Assembly (NCBI RefSeq): GCF_965204935.1
Contig: NZ_CBDBFO010000002.1
DNA length: 64,000 nt
Strand: one strand, 5' to 3'
DNA from: Hoeflea_A sp965204935
GTDB lineage: Bacteria > Pseudomonadota > Alphaproteobacteria > Rhizobiales > Rhizobiaceae
Below, in pieces: positions 42,664 to 50,325 of this stretch. A program made the position numbers and the translations under genes. The notes under the pieces were generated by a model. That model worked only from the letters and a program-made list of their open reading frames with translations. It made no database searches and was not told where the DNA came from. How positions within the stretch are numbered: the stretch's first letter is position 1; each line of letters opens with the position of its first letter.

Positions 42664-42770
42664 AAAAAAAAGAAGCCGTCTGACATCTCTGTCAAACGGC
42701 TTGGGTCGGGCCCCACCCGAACCGGCAATTTGTGCTGAACCGCCACACCGAATGCGGCGGGAAATTCGTT
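42664..42770 (-). ncRNA. Candidate small RNA or structured leader
   Basis: On the minus strand a possible promoter (TTGCCG at 42805-42800, CATAGA at 42782-42777, 17-bp spacer) would start a ~107-nt transcript. It ends in a strong rho-independent terminator: AAGCCGT/ACGGCTT stem (42673-42679 with 42695-42701, extended inside by TGACA/TGTCA) followed by eight U. Two further hairpins are seen: GGTTCGGG with CCCGACCC around 42705-42724, and CCGCC with GGCGG around 42740-42760. No open frame fits. I do not recognise it as 6S, SRP, tmRNA or a known rhizobial alpha-r RNA. Alternatively it is an attenuator before the rhomboid gene. Confidence 0.5.
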
Positions 42771-42810
42771 GTGTTTTCTATGACATACATGCCGGTGACC
42801 GGCAATATAA

Positions 42811-42932
42811 ACCGGTTGTTAACCTTAACTCGGACGACACTGGACTGACCTGCGGCCGAAAGTAACCATGGTCCGCCGTAATTTTTCGGCGTTCTCGATT
42901 TTGTGCGGCTCTGCGATTACCGGTTGTTAACC
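42811..42932 (+). repeat. 14-bp direct repeat ahead of the PilZ gene
   Basis: ACCGGTTGTTAACC occurs at 42811-42824 and again at 42919-42932, 108 bp apart, upstream of the PilZ gene. Each copy ends in TTAACC, the strong half of a CtrA site. Between the copies I see no gene. They may be paired regulator sites. Confidence 0.5.
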
Positions 42933-42981
42933 AGAACATCCTATTGTGAATGCAGATGTTCTAGGAGCGGAAATTAACCAC

Positions 42982-43593
42982 ATGCAACTCGCGAATGGAT
43001 CGGCGCAAACACTGGTCATGGAACCGGAAGAAGACACGACGTTTCAGAACGTTGTCGTCAATCTTCACGGCCGCTTGATGTGCGCTGATTTCACCGAGTA
43101 TGAATGCGTTGCAATGGAGATGTCTCCGGGTCAGGTCCGCTTCAAGAGCTCGGCCCTGCCCCGCGTTTCCGAGCGGATTGTCTCCTATATCGACCATATC
43201 GGCCGGATCGAAGGCAAGGTCACGGAATTGCTCGACGACGGATTCATGATCGTTGTCCAGGCTCCGGACCGCAAACGTCAGAAGCTGGCTGCGCAATTGA
43301 CCTGGTTTGCCAACCGCAATGAGCTCGGGCTGCCGGAAGACCGCCGGCACGAGCGCATCGTGCCGCGCAACCCCAACGCTGAAATCCGCCTGCCGGACGG
43401 CGATACCTACGCCTGCCGCATTGTCGATCTTTCCATGTCGGGCGCCGCGCTCGAACTGGAGATTCGTCCCGAACTCGGAACGCAGGTTATCCTCGGCACC
43501 ATGCGTGCCCGCGTCGTACGTCACTTCGATGATGGCATCGCCATCGAGTTCGCGACCATCCAGCCGCCGGAATCCCTGGAAAACTTTATCTAG
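42982..43593 (+). CDS. Tandem PilZ-domain protein
   Basis: A 203-residue cytoplasmic protein with two PilZ-like domains. The first (about residues 20-100) has NLHGRLMCADFTEYECVAMEMSPGQVRF. The second (about 120-195) has RRHERIVPRN, fitting the RxxxR c-di-GMP motif, and IVDLSMSGAALE, close to the D/NxSxxG motif. Binding of cyclic di-GMP is thus likely in the second domain, less so in the first. The ATG at 42982 is preferred; a GTG at 42946 would add 12 residues. A LapG-like protease gene follows, suggesting cell-surface or motility control. Confidence 0.82.
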   Translation: MQLANGSAQTLVMEPEEDTTFQNVVVNLHGRLMCADFTEYECVAMEMSPGQVRFKSSALPRVSERIVSYIDHIGRIEGKVTELLDDGFMIVVQAPDRKRQKLAAQLTWFANRNELGLPEDRRHERIVPRNPNAEIRLPDGDTYACRIVDLSMSGAALELEIRPELGTQVILGTMRARVVRHFDDGIAIEFATIQPPESLENFI

Positions 43594-43627
43594 AATAAGC
43601 CCGTAACTGTAGCTGCCGCTACGGCAA

Positions 43628-43662
43628 CCGCCGCGGTCTCCCCGACAGGACGGCGGCTTTTA
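43628..43662 (+). terminator. Probable terminator of the PilZ gene
   Basis: CCGCCG (43628-43633) pairs with CGGCGG (43651-43656), followed by CTTTTA. The loop is 17 bases and the U run short, so it is a moderate terminator, 35 bp after the stop. Confidence 0.5.
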
Positions 43663-43845
43663 GGCTTTCCACAAATCACAATCAGTCGCGTCCGGCGGGT
43701 CTTGCAGATGACCTTCAGGGCGCGTTTGCGCTTTTAGTGCCCTCCCGGTCGAATCCGACACTCCATCCCCGTAACCCGTCGCACCGCCTTTTGGGGTGCG
43801 TGCTGAAGGCGATCGCGTGCCGGTTCAGGCGCGGTGGATTGTCTA

Positions 43846-43975
43846 AAATTTGATTCAATATTTATACTTGTTTTATTCGTATTTTATATTGATTTTATGA
43901 TAAATAAAGCCAAATAAAACAAGAATTTGCACTTATTTATACTGTTATTATTTGCGTGATATAAAAACATCAATG
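43846..43975. promoter_or_regulatory. AT-rich regulatory block before the cysteine protease gene
   Basis: A 130-bp stretch of very high AT content in otherwise GC-rich DNA. It contains an 11-bp perfect inverted repeat, CTTGTTTTATT (43867-43877) and AATAAAACAAG (43913-43923). It ends 36 bp before the ATG at 44011. It is probably a promoter region bound by nucleoid proteins or by MucR/Ros-type regulators, which favour such DNA. The rest of the gap from 43594 (about 43663-43845) shows no gene. Confidence 0.45.
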
Positions 43976-44010
43976 GCATGATCCCTCCCACATCGACGGG
44001 GAGACATGCA

Positions 44011-44616
44011 ATGAAAACCGTTACGCTTGCAAAAGGTGCACTGATAGGCGCGCTTTTCCTGCTTCCGGTACAGGCGCACGCCAATCAGGCGAACATGAAG
44101 ACCGCTGGCCTTACCAGCCAGCCGATCGGTCACTACAATTTCTGTCAGTCCAATCCGGGCGAATGCAGCCAGCGCTCCGGCCGCAGCCAGCCCATGACGC
44201 TGACCCGGAAGGCCTGGCGTCAGATCCTGGAAGTCAACCAGGCGGTCAACCGCAGTATTGAGCCACGCACGGACATGGAAATCTTCGGTGTCGAGGAGCA
44301 TTGGACTTATCCGCAATCGGTCGGTGATTGCGAAGACTACGTCCTCCTGAAGCGCAACATGCTGATGCGGGCCGGATTCAAGGCGGCGGACCTGCTGATA
44401 ACGGTCGTCCGGCAACCGGATGGTTCCGGGCACGCGGTTCTGACGGTCAGGACCGATCTCGGTGACTACATTCTCGACAACATGCGCGACAAGGTGCTGC
44501 TTTGGTCCGACACAGAGTACACCTTCCTGAAGCGCCAGTCCTCGCGTCATTCCGGGCGCTGGATCAAACTGAAACACAGCAGGCCGACCACGGTCGGCAG
44601 CATTCGTCGCAATTGA
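44011..44616 (+). CDS. Transglutaminase-like cysteine protease (LapG-like, BTLCP family)
   Basis: A 201-residue secreted protein with signal peptide (about residues 1-24). The catalytic triad of the bacterial transglutaminase-like cysteine protease family is present: Cys107 in VGDCEDY, His141 in GSGHAVLTV, Asp156 in YILDNMRD. LapG proteases of this family cut surface adhesins under cyclic di-GMP control. The PilZ gene next door fits this, but no LapD-like receptor or adhesin is in the window. The gene is preceded by an AT-rich block and followed by a strong terminator at 44715. Confidence 0.85.
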   Translation: MKTVTLAKGALIGALFLLPVQAHANQANMKTAGLTSQPIGHYNFCQSNPGECSQRSGRSQPMTLTRKAWRQILEVNQAVNRSIEPRTDMEIFGVEEHWTYPQSVGDCEDYVLLKRNMLMRAGFKAADLLITVVRQPDGSGHAVLTVRTDLGDYILDNMRDKVLLWSDTEYTFLKRQSSRHSGRWIKLKHSRPTTVGSIRRN

Positions 44617-44714
44617 TCGGACAAACCAGCGCGACGCGAAAACAGATAAATGCGGGGCACGCATTGAGTTAGGCCACGGTCAGTCCCCACCCTTCCCGTC
44701 TCAGACCCTGGCCT

Positions 44715-44750
44715 GGGGAGCCGGTTCCCACCGGCTCCCCATTTATTTTT
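44715..44750 (+). terminator. Rho-independent terminator
   Basis: A perfect 11-bp stem (GGGGAGCCGGT 44715-44725 with ACCGGCTCCCC 44730-44740), 4-base loop and ATTTATTTTT. It lies about 100 bp after the cysteine protease gene and 7 bp before the end of the gamma-carbonic anhydrase gene on the opposite strand. Confidence 0.88.
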
Positions 44751-44756
44751 GCGAGC

Positions 44757-45287
44757 TCACCCCTCGATCCGTTCAAGATCGCGGGCGAACCGGCGGGCAT
44801 TTTCGATATAGTGACGGGCAGACCAGCTGAGCATTTCCACGGCCTTGTCGTCCAATGTGCGAACAGGTTTGGCCGGGGATCCGATAACGAGGCTGTTGTC
44901 GGGGATTTCCTTGCCCTCGGTGATGAGTGCCCCCGCGCCAATCAGGCAGTTGTCGCCGATTTTCGCGCCGTTGAGCACCGTTGCGCCCATACCGACAAGA
45001 CTGTTGTTGCCAATTGTGCAGCCATGCAGCATGGCCTTGTGGCCGATGGTGCAGCCGCGACCGATGGTAAGCGGGAAGCCCATATCGGTGTGCAGGACGC
45101 TGTTTTCCTGGATATTGCTTCCGGTGCCGATCGTTATGGGCTCTGTATCCCCGCGCAGCACACTGCCGAACCATATGCCGACATCCTCCCCGATCACCAC
45201 TTTGCCGATCACCACGGCTGTCTCCGCGATCCAGTGGAAACCGTCTGGAAGCGCCGGTGCGTCAGATCCGAGCCTGTAAAGTGGCAT
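44757..45287 (-). CDS. Gamma-carbonic anhydrase family protein
   Basis: A 176-residue left-handed beta-helix protein built of hexapeptide repeats. The zinc-ligand histidines of the gamma class are visible in NSVLHTDMGFP and TIGHKAMLHGC, and the RGD segment VLRGDTEPI is conserved. It may hydrate carbon dioxide or act as an acyltransferase-like protein; many YrdA-type members show weak activity. The ATG at 45287 follows TTGGAGGAACAA. A single gene. Confidence 0.88.
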   Translation of the reverse strand: MPLYRLGSDAPALPDGFHWIAETAVVIGKVVIGEDVGIWFGSVLRGDTEPITIGTGSNIQENSVLHTDMGFPLTIGRGCTIGHKAMLHGCTIGNNSLVGMGATVLNGAKIGDNCLIGAGALITEGKEIPDNSLVIGSPAKPVRTLDDKAVEMLSWSARHYIENARRFARDLERIEG

Positions 45288-45349
45288 TTGTTCCTCCAAT
45301 GCGGGTTACCCGCTGCAACAGCAAAATCATCGCCCTGGCCGCCGCTCGG

Positions 45350-45368
45350 TTTACCGCCTCTTAACCAT
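45350..45368 (+). promoter_or_regulatory. CtrA-like box
   Basis: TTTA (45350-45353), seven bases, then TTAACCAT (45361-45368). This is one mismatch from the extended CtrA site TTAA-N7-TTAACCAT. It lies 68 bp before the ATG at 45436. Confidence 0.45.
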
Positions 45369-45435
45369 AATCCTGAATGATCGCCGAAGAGTGTACTTAA
45401 ACTGCGATCTGCCGCGTGCGGCCGGACCTCTATTC

Positions 45436-46185
45436 ATGAACAACACTGTCGCGTCAACGTCAACGGACGAGCCCCAACCGCTTATTTCACCGCGGCTGAT
45501 CCGCAGGATCCTGTTGTTTATCGCCATTATCGGACTGCTGACGCTGGCTTTGAGCATCACGGGACGCATGGTCGGTGAACGCATCGTCATGGGTGGGCAC
45601 AGCACGGACGATACGCCCGTCCAGGTCACGATCGGACAGCACGCACTCGCCATCCCCGCCAACATGCTGCGCTTCAAGAACCAGAGGAAACTCGGGGTGT
45701 ACGAACGGGTCGACACCTATTTCACCTGGCCGCGACTGGAAGGCTATTCCAAGACCAATCATCGCAGCTTCAATCAGATCGAGGACGCCGATCAACTGGT
45801 CTTCCTTACGCTTTCCGGCCAGACCATGCCGCTCGACATGTCCTCCCGCCTTGAAGCCGTCTACGGGAGGCTCACGCAAAACCGCACGCCATTCGGTGAG
45901 ACGGGGCTGATGGAGCTGGAGTTCGGTGCCGACACGCGCTACGCCGGCGAATTGCTCTATGTCGGTGAGCGTCAGGGCCAGCCACCCTTCGTGGTCCGCT
46001 GCCTCAGGAACCAGAACCTGCCGGCGGGATCGCGCTCATGCATGCGCGATGTGAATGTCATGCCGGGGCTGACGATGACCTATCGGTTTTCCCATGAATT
46101 GCTCTCCGAATGGCAAAAGCTGGATCCTGCAATCATCGGTCTGATCGGCGACGCACTGAAGGCAGCCGAACCTCCGGCCGCCTGA
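45436..46185 (+). CDS. Membrane-anchored protein of unknown function
   Basis: A 249-residue protein with one N-terminal membrane segment (about residues 22-42, ILLFIAIIGLLTLALSITG) and a periplasmic domain of about 200 residues, including FKNQRKLGVYERVDTYFTWPRLEGY. Two cysteines near the C-terminus (VVRCLRNQNLPAGSRSCMRD) could form a disulfide. I recall similar unannotated proteins in rhizobia but know no function. The ATG at 45436 gives a natural membrane-protein start; 45391 is possible. A CtrA-like box lies upstream. Confidence 0.65.
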   Translation: MNNTVASTSTDEPQPLISPRLIRRILLFIAIIGLLTLALSITGRMVGERIVMGGHSTDDTPVQVTIGQHALAIPANMLRFKNQRKLGVYERVDTYFTWPRLEGYSKTNHRSFNQIEDADQLVFLTLSGQTMPLDMSSRLEAVYGRLTQNRTPFGETGLMELEFGADTRYAGELLYVGERQGQPPFVVRCLRNQNLPAGSRSCMRDVNVMPGLTMTYRFSHELLSEWQKLDPAIIGLIGDALKAAEPPAA

Positions 46186-46186
46186 C

Positions 46187-46210
46187 AAAAAAAAGCCGCG
46201 TAAACGCGGC
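46187..46210 (-). terminator. Terminator of the DUF3126 gene
   Basis: On the minus strand GCCGCG-TTTA-CGCGGC is followed by eight U residues. It lies 36 bp after the DUF3126 stop and 2 bp after the convergent gene ending at 46185. Confidence 0.85.
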
Positions 46211-46245
46211 CCCTTCATCCTTGAATCAAACGTGCAGTTTCGGTT

Positions 46246-46458
46246 TCAATGATCGTCGAGATCGATGTCCAGGATTGCCATCGAGAAGTTGAAGGACAGG
46301 TCCCCGTCCTCATCATCCCGGAAAAGCACGCCGAGAAACTCGTCGCCGATATAGACTTCGGCCGAATCGTCCTTACGCGGCCGCGCCCGCACCGCCATGT
46401 TGGGATTGAAGGTCTTTTTGAAATAGGAATCCAGTTTGCGCAGTTCTTCGGGCTTCAA
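46246..46458 (-). CDS. DUF3126 family small protein
   Basis: A 70-residue acidic cytoplasmic protein of the alphaproteobacterial DUF3126 family, reading MKPEELRKLDSYFKKTFN, then VYIGDEFLGVLFRDDEDGDLSFNF. The start codon is TTG, supported by GGAGAGCACC before it. It lies downstream of cysE on the same strand, 114 bp away, and ends at a strong terminator. Function unknown. Confidence 0.82.
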   Translation of the reverse strand: MKPEELRKLDSYFKKTFNPNMAVRARPRKDDSAEVYIGDEFLGVLFRDDEDGDLSFNFSMAILDIDLDDH

Positions 46459-46526
46459 GGTGCTCTCCGTCTGAATGTCTGTCAGCCGGCTTTCTGCATG
46501 GCAATCGACCGGCTGTAAAGCCCCGC

Positions 46527-46551
46527 GGCGTCAATTCACGGAATTGACGCC
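46527..46551 (-). other. 25-bp palindromic stem-loop between cysE and DUF3126
   Basis: GGCGTCAATTC (46527-46537) and GAATTGACGCC (46541-46551) form a perfect 11-bp stem with a 3-base loop. It starts 22 bp after the cysE stop (minus strand). There is no following U run, so it may be a message-stabilising hairpin or a protein-binding site rather than a simple terminator. Confidence 0.55.
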
Positions 46552-46572
46552 GAAAGTATCTTGCAGAACCGC

Positions 46573-47391
46573 TTAGTCCTCGCCCAGGGTCTGGTCCATG
46601 GAACGGGCCGGCTCTTTGCAACCCGCCTTTCCGACAACACGCGCCGGAACGCCTGCAACCGTGGTTGCTTCCGGCACGGGCTGCAAGACAACCGATCCCG
46701 ACGCAATACGCGAGCAGCAGCCGATCTCGACATTTCCGAGGATCTTTGCACCCGCTCCGATCAGCACGCCGTGGCGGACCTTCGGATGACGGTCGCCCGG
46801 CTCCTTGCCTGTTCCCCCCAGCGTGACGCCATGGAGGATGGAAACATCGTCTTCGATGACCGCTGTCCCACCGACAACAAGTCCGGTCGCGTGATCAAGG
46901 AAGATGCCCTTGCCCATACGCACGCCCGGGTGGATGTCCGTCTGGAAGACTTCGGACGAGCGGCTCTGTAGGTAGAGCGCATAGTCGCGGCGGCCCTGCT
47001 CCCACAGCCAGTGGGCGAGACGGTGCGCCTGAATCGCGTGGAAACCCTTGAAGTACAGAACGGGTTCGATAAAGCGGTCGCATGCCGGATCACGATCATA
47101 AACGGCCTGCACATCAACCCGCAGGATCGAGCTCCATTCCGGCTGGTCTTCAAGCATTTCCTCGAAGGTCTGCCGCAGGAGGTTGGTGGGCATATCGGCA
47201 TGGTCGAGACGTTCGCAGACGCGGTGGATGACCGCATCTTCAAGCGTCCGGAAATTCAGGATGGTCGAATAATGATAGGTGGCCAGAACCGGATCGTTCT
47301 CGGCCGCCTGCAGTGCTTCGGTGCGGATGGCGTCCCATATGGGGTCCATCGATTTGACCTGCTCGGCCGTCAAGGCCTTGCTAGCAACCAT
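46573..47391 (-). CDS. cysE: Serine O-acetyltransferase
   Basis: Cytoplasmic enzyme of 272 residues that makes O-acetylserine for cysteine synthesis. An N-terminal helical domain (about 10-130) precedes the hexapeptide-repeat beta-helix (about 140-240). The SAT segments TDIHPGVRMGKGIFLDHATGLVVGGTAVIEDDVSILHGVTLGGTG, with the catalytic histidines, and GAGAKILGNVEIGCCSRIASGSVVL are present. The ATG at 47391 follows GGAGGATGAAAAC; a longer frame to 47529 is less likely. It is divergent from an enoyl-CoA hydratase gene. Confidence 0.95.
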   Translation of the reverse strand: MVASKALTAEQVKSMDPIWDAIRTEALQAAENDPVLATYHYSTILNFRTLEDAVIHRVCERLDHADMPTNLLRQTFEEMLEDQPEWSSILRVDVQAVYDRDPACDRFIEPVLYFKGFHAIQAHRLAHWLWEQGRRDYALYLQSRSSEVFQTDIHPGVRMGKGIFLDHATGLVVGGTAVIEDDVSILHGVTLGGTGKEPGDRHPKVRHGVLIGAGAKILGNVEIGCCSRIASGSVVLQPVPEATTVAGVPARVVGKAGCKEPARSMDQTLGED

Positions 47392-47544
47392 GTTTTCATC
47401 CTCCGACGATTGCCCCATCGGGCGTCTATGATTCCCAGGCGATTCCACCCGGTCAAACCAATTCCGTGCAATCCCTATCGCACCCGGAACAACATCCGGT
47501 AAAGATAGGCCAGATAGATCTAAATTCAAACGGATATATTTTTC

Positions 47545-48348
47545 ATGAAATCACGGCGCAATTTTGCGGATGATACCCTTATAGCCGCGACCGACGGCCA
47601 TGCCGGTTTCCTGAGCTTCAACCGTCCGCAACGCAAAAACGCCATCAGCTTCCAGATGTGGCGCCAGATCCCGACCGCACTGGACTGGCTGTGCACCCAG
47701 GGAGACATCCGCTGCATCGTTATCCATGGCGAGGGAGGCACGGATTTCTCCGCCGGCGCCGACATCTCCGAGTTCGACCGGGTCAGGCAGGATACCGAGA
47801 CCGCACAGGACTACGAAGTGTCGAACGCTTCGGCCTTTCGTGCTGTGCGCCTCTGTCCCGTGCCTGTCATCGCCATGATCAGCGGCGTTTGTTTTGGGGG
47901 CGCATTCGGGCTTGCCGCCGCCGCGGACCTGCGCGTTGCCAGCAACGACGCGATTTTCTCGGTCCCGGCCGGGCGTCTGGGTCTTGCTTATCCTGTCGAC
48001 GCCATGGGCGACATTGTCGACGCGTTGGGACCGCAGATGGCGCGCTCGATGCTCTACACAGGGCGACGGATTACGGCACGAGAGGCACAATCAGCCGGAT
48101 TGGTCTTGACCGTCTGCGGCCTTGCTGACCTTAGCGAAACCACACAGGACCTGGTCAACAGGATCTGTGCCAATGCACCACTTTCCAACCGTGTTTCCAA
48201 GGCATCCATCCGCGCCGCGTTGTCGGGAGGCCAGGAGGACAGGCAGCATGCGGAGGAACTCGCGCTGTCGACTTTCACCAGCGCCGATTACGCGGAGGGG
48301 CGGCGTGCTTTCCGCGAAAAAAGGCGGCCGGAATTTAACGGAAAATAG
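47545..48348 (+). CDS. Enoyl-CoA hydratase/isomerase family protein
   Basis: A 267-residue crotonase-family protein. The oxyanion loops read GEGGTDFSAGADISEFD and ISGVCFGGAFGLAAAADLRVASNDAIFSVPAGRLGLAYP; the end EGRRAFREKRRPEFNGK is typical. It is distinct from the two hydratases near the left end. It lies between cysE (divergent) and an alpha/beta hydrolase gene (convergent, 16 bp). Substrate unknown. Confidence 0.88.
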   Translation: MKSRRNFADDTLIAATDGHAGFLSFNRPQRKNAISFQMWRQIPTALDWLCTQGDIRCIVIHGEGGTDFSAGADISEFDRVRQDTETAQDYEVSNASAFRAVRLCPVPVIAMISGVCFGGAFGLAAAADLRVASNDAIFSVPAGRLGLAYPVDAMGDIVDALGPQMARSMLYTGRRITAREAQSAGLVLTVCGLADLSETTQDLVNRICANAPLSNRVSKASIRAALSGGQEDRQHAEELALSTFTSADYAEGRRAFREKRRPEFNGK

Positions 48349-48364
48349 TCAGAGCAACCGTCGT

Positions 48365-49273
48365 CTACCGATCGTCCAGATCGTTCAGAAACTCCAGGAT
48401 TGCCCGCAGGAATATATCGTTCCGGTCACCCGCCACCATATGGCCGGCACCCGATACATCCGCGAGTTTCGCATGCGGCACGAGTTCCAGGAACTCTTCT
48501 GCATGCTCTTCGGATACCAGCTCTGACTGCCGGCCGCGGACCAGAAGCGTGGGGATCGTCAGCGCACGGGTTGCCGACATCCTGAAATCATCGGAACGCA
48601 ACTTGCCGGAGTTAACCGGATGCGGACCGTTGATAAACGCCGGGTCCCAATGCCAGCGATAGCGTCCATCATCTCCCAACCGCAGATTCTTCGAAAGACC
48701 GTCCAGCGACTTCGGCCGGCCGCGATTCGGCAGATAGGCGGCGATCGTGTCGGCGGCTTCCTCGAGCGAGCCGAAGCCTTCCTCCATGCGGTCGGACATG
48801 AAGCCGAGGATGCGATCAACGCCGTCACGCCGCATGCGCGGCGTCACATCGACCAGAACGAGAGCCGAAAACAGTGTCTGTCCGGATTCATACTGCGCCA
48901 CCAGCGAGGAGATACCGCCGAGTGATGCGCCGACGACAATCGGTCGTTTGCCACCGCTGGCTTCTGACAGGTGACGGCTGATAGCTCCGACGTCGGCCGC
49001 ATAGTCGTCGAAAGCGTAGCGCTGGTCGGCAATCCAGTCGCTGTCGCCGTGGCCGCGCAGATCTACGGTGATCGCCGTATAACCCTCCGACTGGACAGCC
49101 CTCGCGGCATTGTCCCAGGCGTGCCGTGTCTGACCTCCGCCATGAAAGAACAGGATCGTCTTTTCGCCGGCCTCATAGACACTGGCCGCCAGCCGGTTTC
49201 CCTGAACACCGGTGAAATCGCGTTTCACAGGGCTTGCCGTTTCGATCCGCTTTTCTTCCGCCTCGGTCGTCAA
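48365..49273 (-). CDS. Alpha/beta-hydrolase
   Basis: A 302-residue hydrolase with the oxyanion motif FFHGGGQTRHAW, nucleophile elbow VGASLGGISS and a late SGAGHMVAGD bearing the catalytic histidine. The start is TTG at 49273, supported by GGGGAG eight bases upstream. Its first codon overlaps the stop of the preceding hydrolase gene (TTGA). The two tandem hydrolases share the family but differ in sequence. Substrate unknown; esterase or epoxide hydrolase roles are both possible. Confidence 0.85.
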   Translation of the reverse strand: MTTEAEEKRIETASPVKRDFTGVQGNRLAASVYEAGEKTILFFHGGGQTRHAWDNAARAVQSEGYTAITVDLRGHGDSDWIADQRYAFDDYAADVGAISRHLSEASGGKRPIVVGASLGGISSLVAQYESGQTLFSALVLVDVTPRMRRDGVDRILGFMSDRMEEGFGSLEEAADTIAAYLPNRGRPKSLDGLSKNLRLGDDGRYRWHWDPAFINGPHPVNSGKLRSDDFRMSATRALTIPTLLVRGRQSELVSEEHAEEFLELVPHAKLADVSGAGHMVAGDRNDIFLRAILEFLNDLDDR

Positions 49274-50052
49274 TTTGCATGCTCCCCTAGAAAATCAATC
49301 ACCGCCGCCTTGTATGTCTTGTCTCCAACCGCCAGCATGTGATCTCTTCCGGCGATCTCGAAAGCCCGTGCATCCGGCAATTGCCGCGCAAGCGTCTCGG
49401 CCGAGCCGGCGATATTGTCCTTGGTCCCGACCGCGACAAGCGTGGGCATGACGAGATCGGCCAACTGGCTCGTGGAAATCAGTTTTCGCGACGACTCGAT
49501 GCACGCGGCGAGTGCCAGCCGGTCCGACTTTGTCTGATCCGCAAAGGCGCGAAAGGCCCTGCCCGTTTCATCCGTAACCTCGTCGATCGAGGGAGCCAGC
49601 AGCGCCTCCGCAATTGGCGCCCAGTAGCCGACGCCTTCTGTCATGCCGGACCCAAGGCCGCCGAAAACCAGCGTCGTGACCAGCTCCGGTGCGGCAAGCG
49701 CCAGAAAAGCGCTAAGCCGCGCGCCCATGGAATAGCCCATGACATGGGCACGGTGGATCGCCAGATGCTCCAAAAGCGCCAGCGAATCGGACGCCATCAG
49801 CTCGGGTGTGTAATGCTCCGGATCGTGGAACTTCTCGCTGTCGCCATGGCCACGATTGTCCAGCGCAATGACACGATACCCCGCCCGGTTCAGGGTGCTG
49901 ACCCAGCCCGTAAAGACCCAATTGACATGTGCGGTCGATGCAAAGCCGTGAATGAGCAGAACCGGATAGCCGTCATGCGGACCGGCATCAAGAAACGCAA
50001 TGCGCGCACCCTTGTTGCTGAAATCGCGCATTGGCAGGCGATCTATATCCAT
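49270..50052 (-). CDS. Alpha/beta-hydrolase
   Basis: A 260-residue hydrolase with oxyanion motif LLIHGFASTAHVNW, nucleophile elbow MGYSMGARLSAFLALAAPELV and late RDHMLAVGDKTYK with the probable catalytic histidine. It is upstream of and translationally coupled to the next hydrolase gene. The ATG at 50052 is chosen because the protein then begins MDIDRLPMRDFSNKGARIAFLD, a normal first strand; the open frame reaches 50154. Substrate unknown. Confidence 0.85.
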   Translation of the reverse strand: MDIDRLPMRDFSNKGARIAFLDAGPHDGYPVLLIHGFASTAHVNWVFTGWVSTLNRAGYRVIALDNRGHGDSEKFHDPEHYTPELMASDSLALLEHLAIHRAHVMGYSMGARLSAFLALAAPELVTTLVFGGLGSGMTEGVGYWAPIAEALLAPSIDEVTDETGRAFRAFADQTKSDRLALAACIESSRKLISTSQLADLVMPTLVAVGTKDNIAGSAETLARQLPDARAFEIAGRDHMLAVGDKTYKAAVIDFLGEHAN

Positions 50053-50325
50053 CAATCCGGCTCCATCGACATGTTGGAATAGTGCATTATGACAATCTTG
50101 AACATTTCTCAACTGTCGAGGCGACGAATGGTGCCCGACTGGTGTCAAAGACATGTTTTCAGCCGGCGCAAAGCATAAAGTGTTGCATCATGGATGGGAT
50201 AGGTTACTACGGTTTTGGGAAGCGCTTCCCGGGGGAAATCGTGCAAGGGCGAATACATTCACTCTACACATTTGACAACCATGCGTATATGTTCCGCATG
50301 GTCTACGAGAATTTGGAGTATTGAA

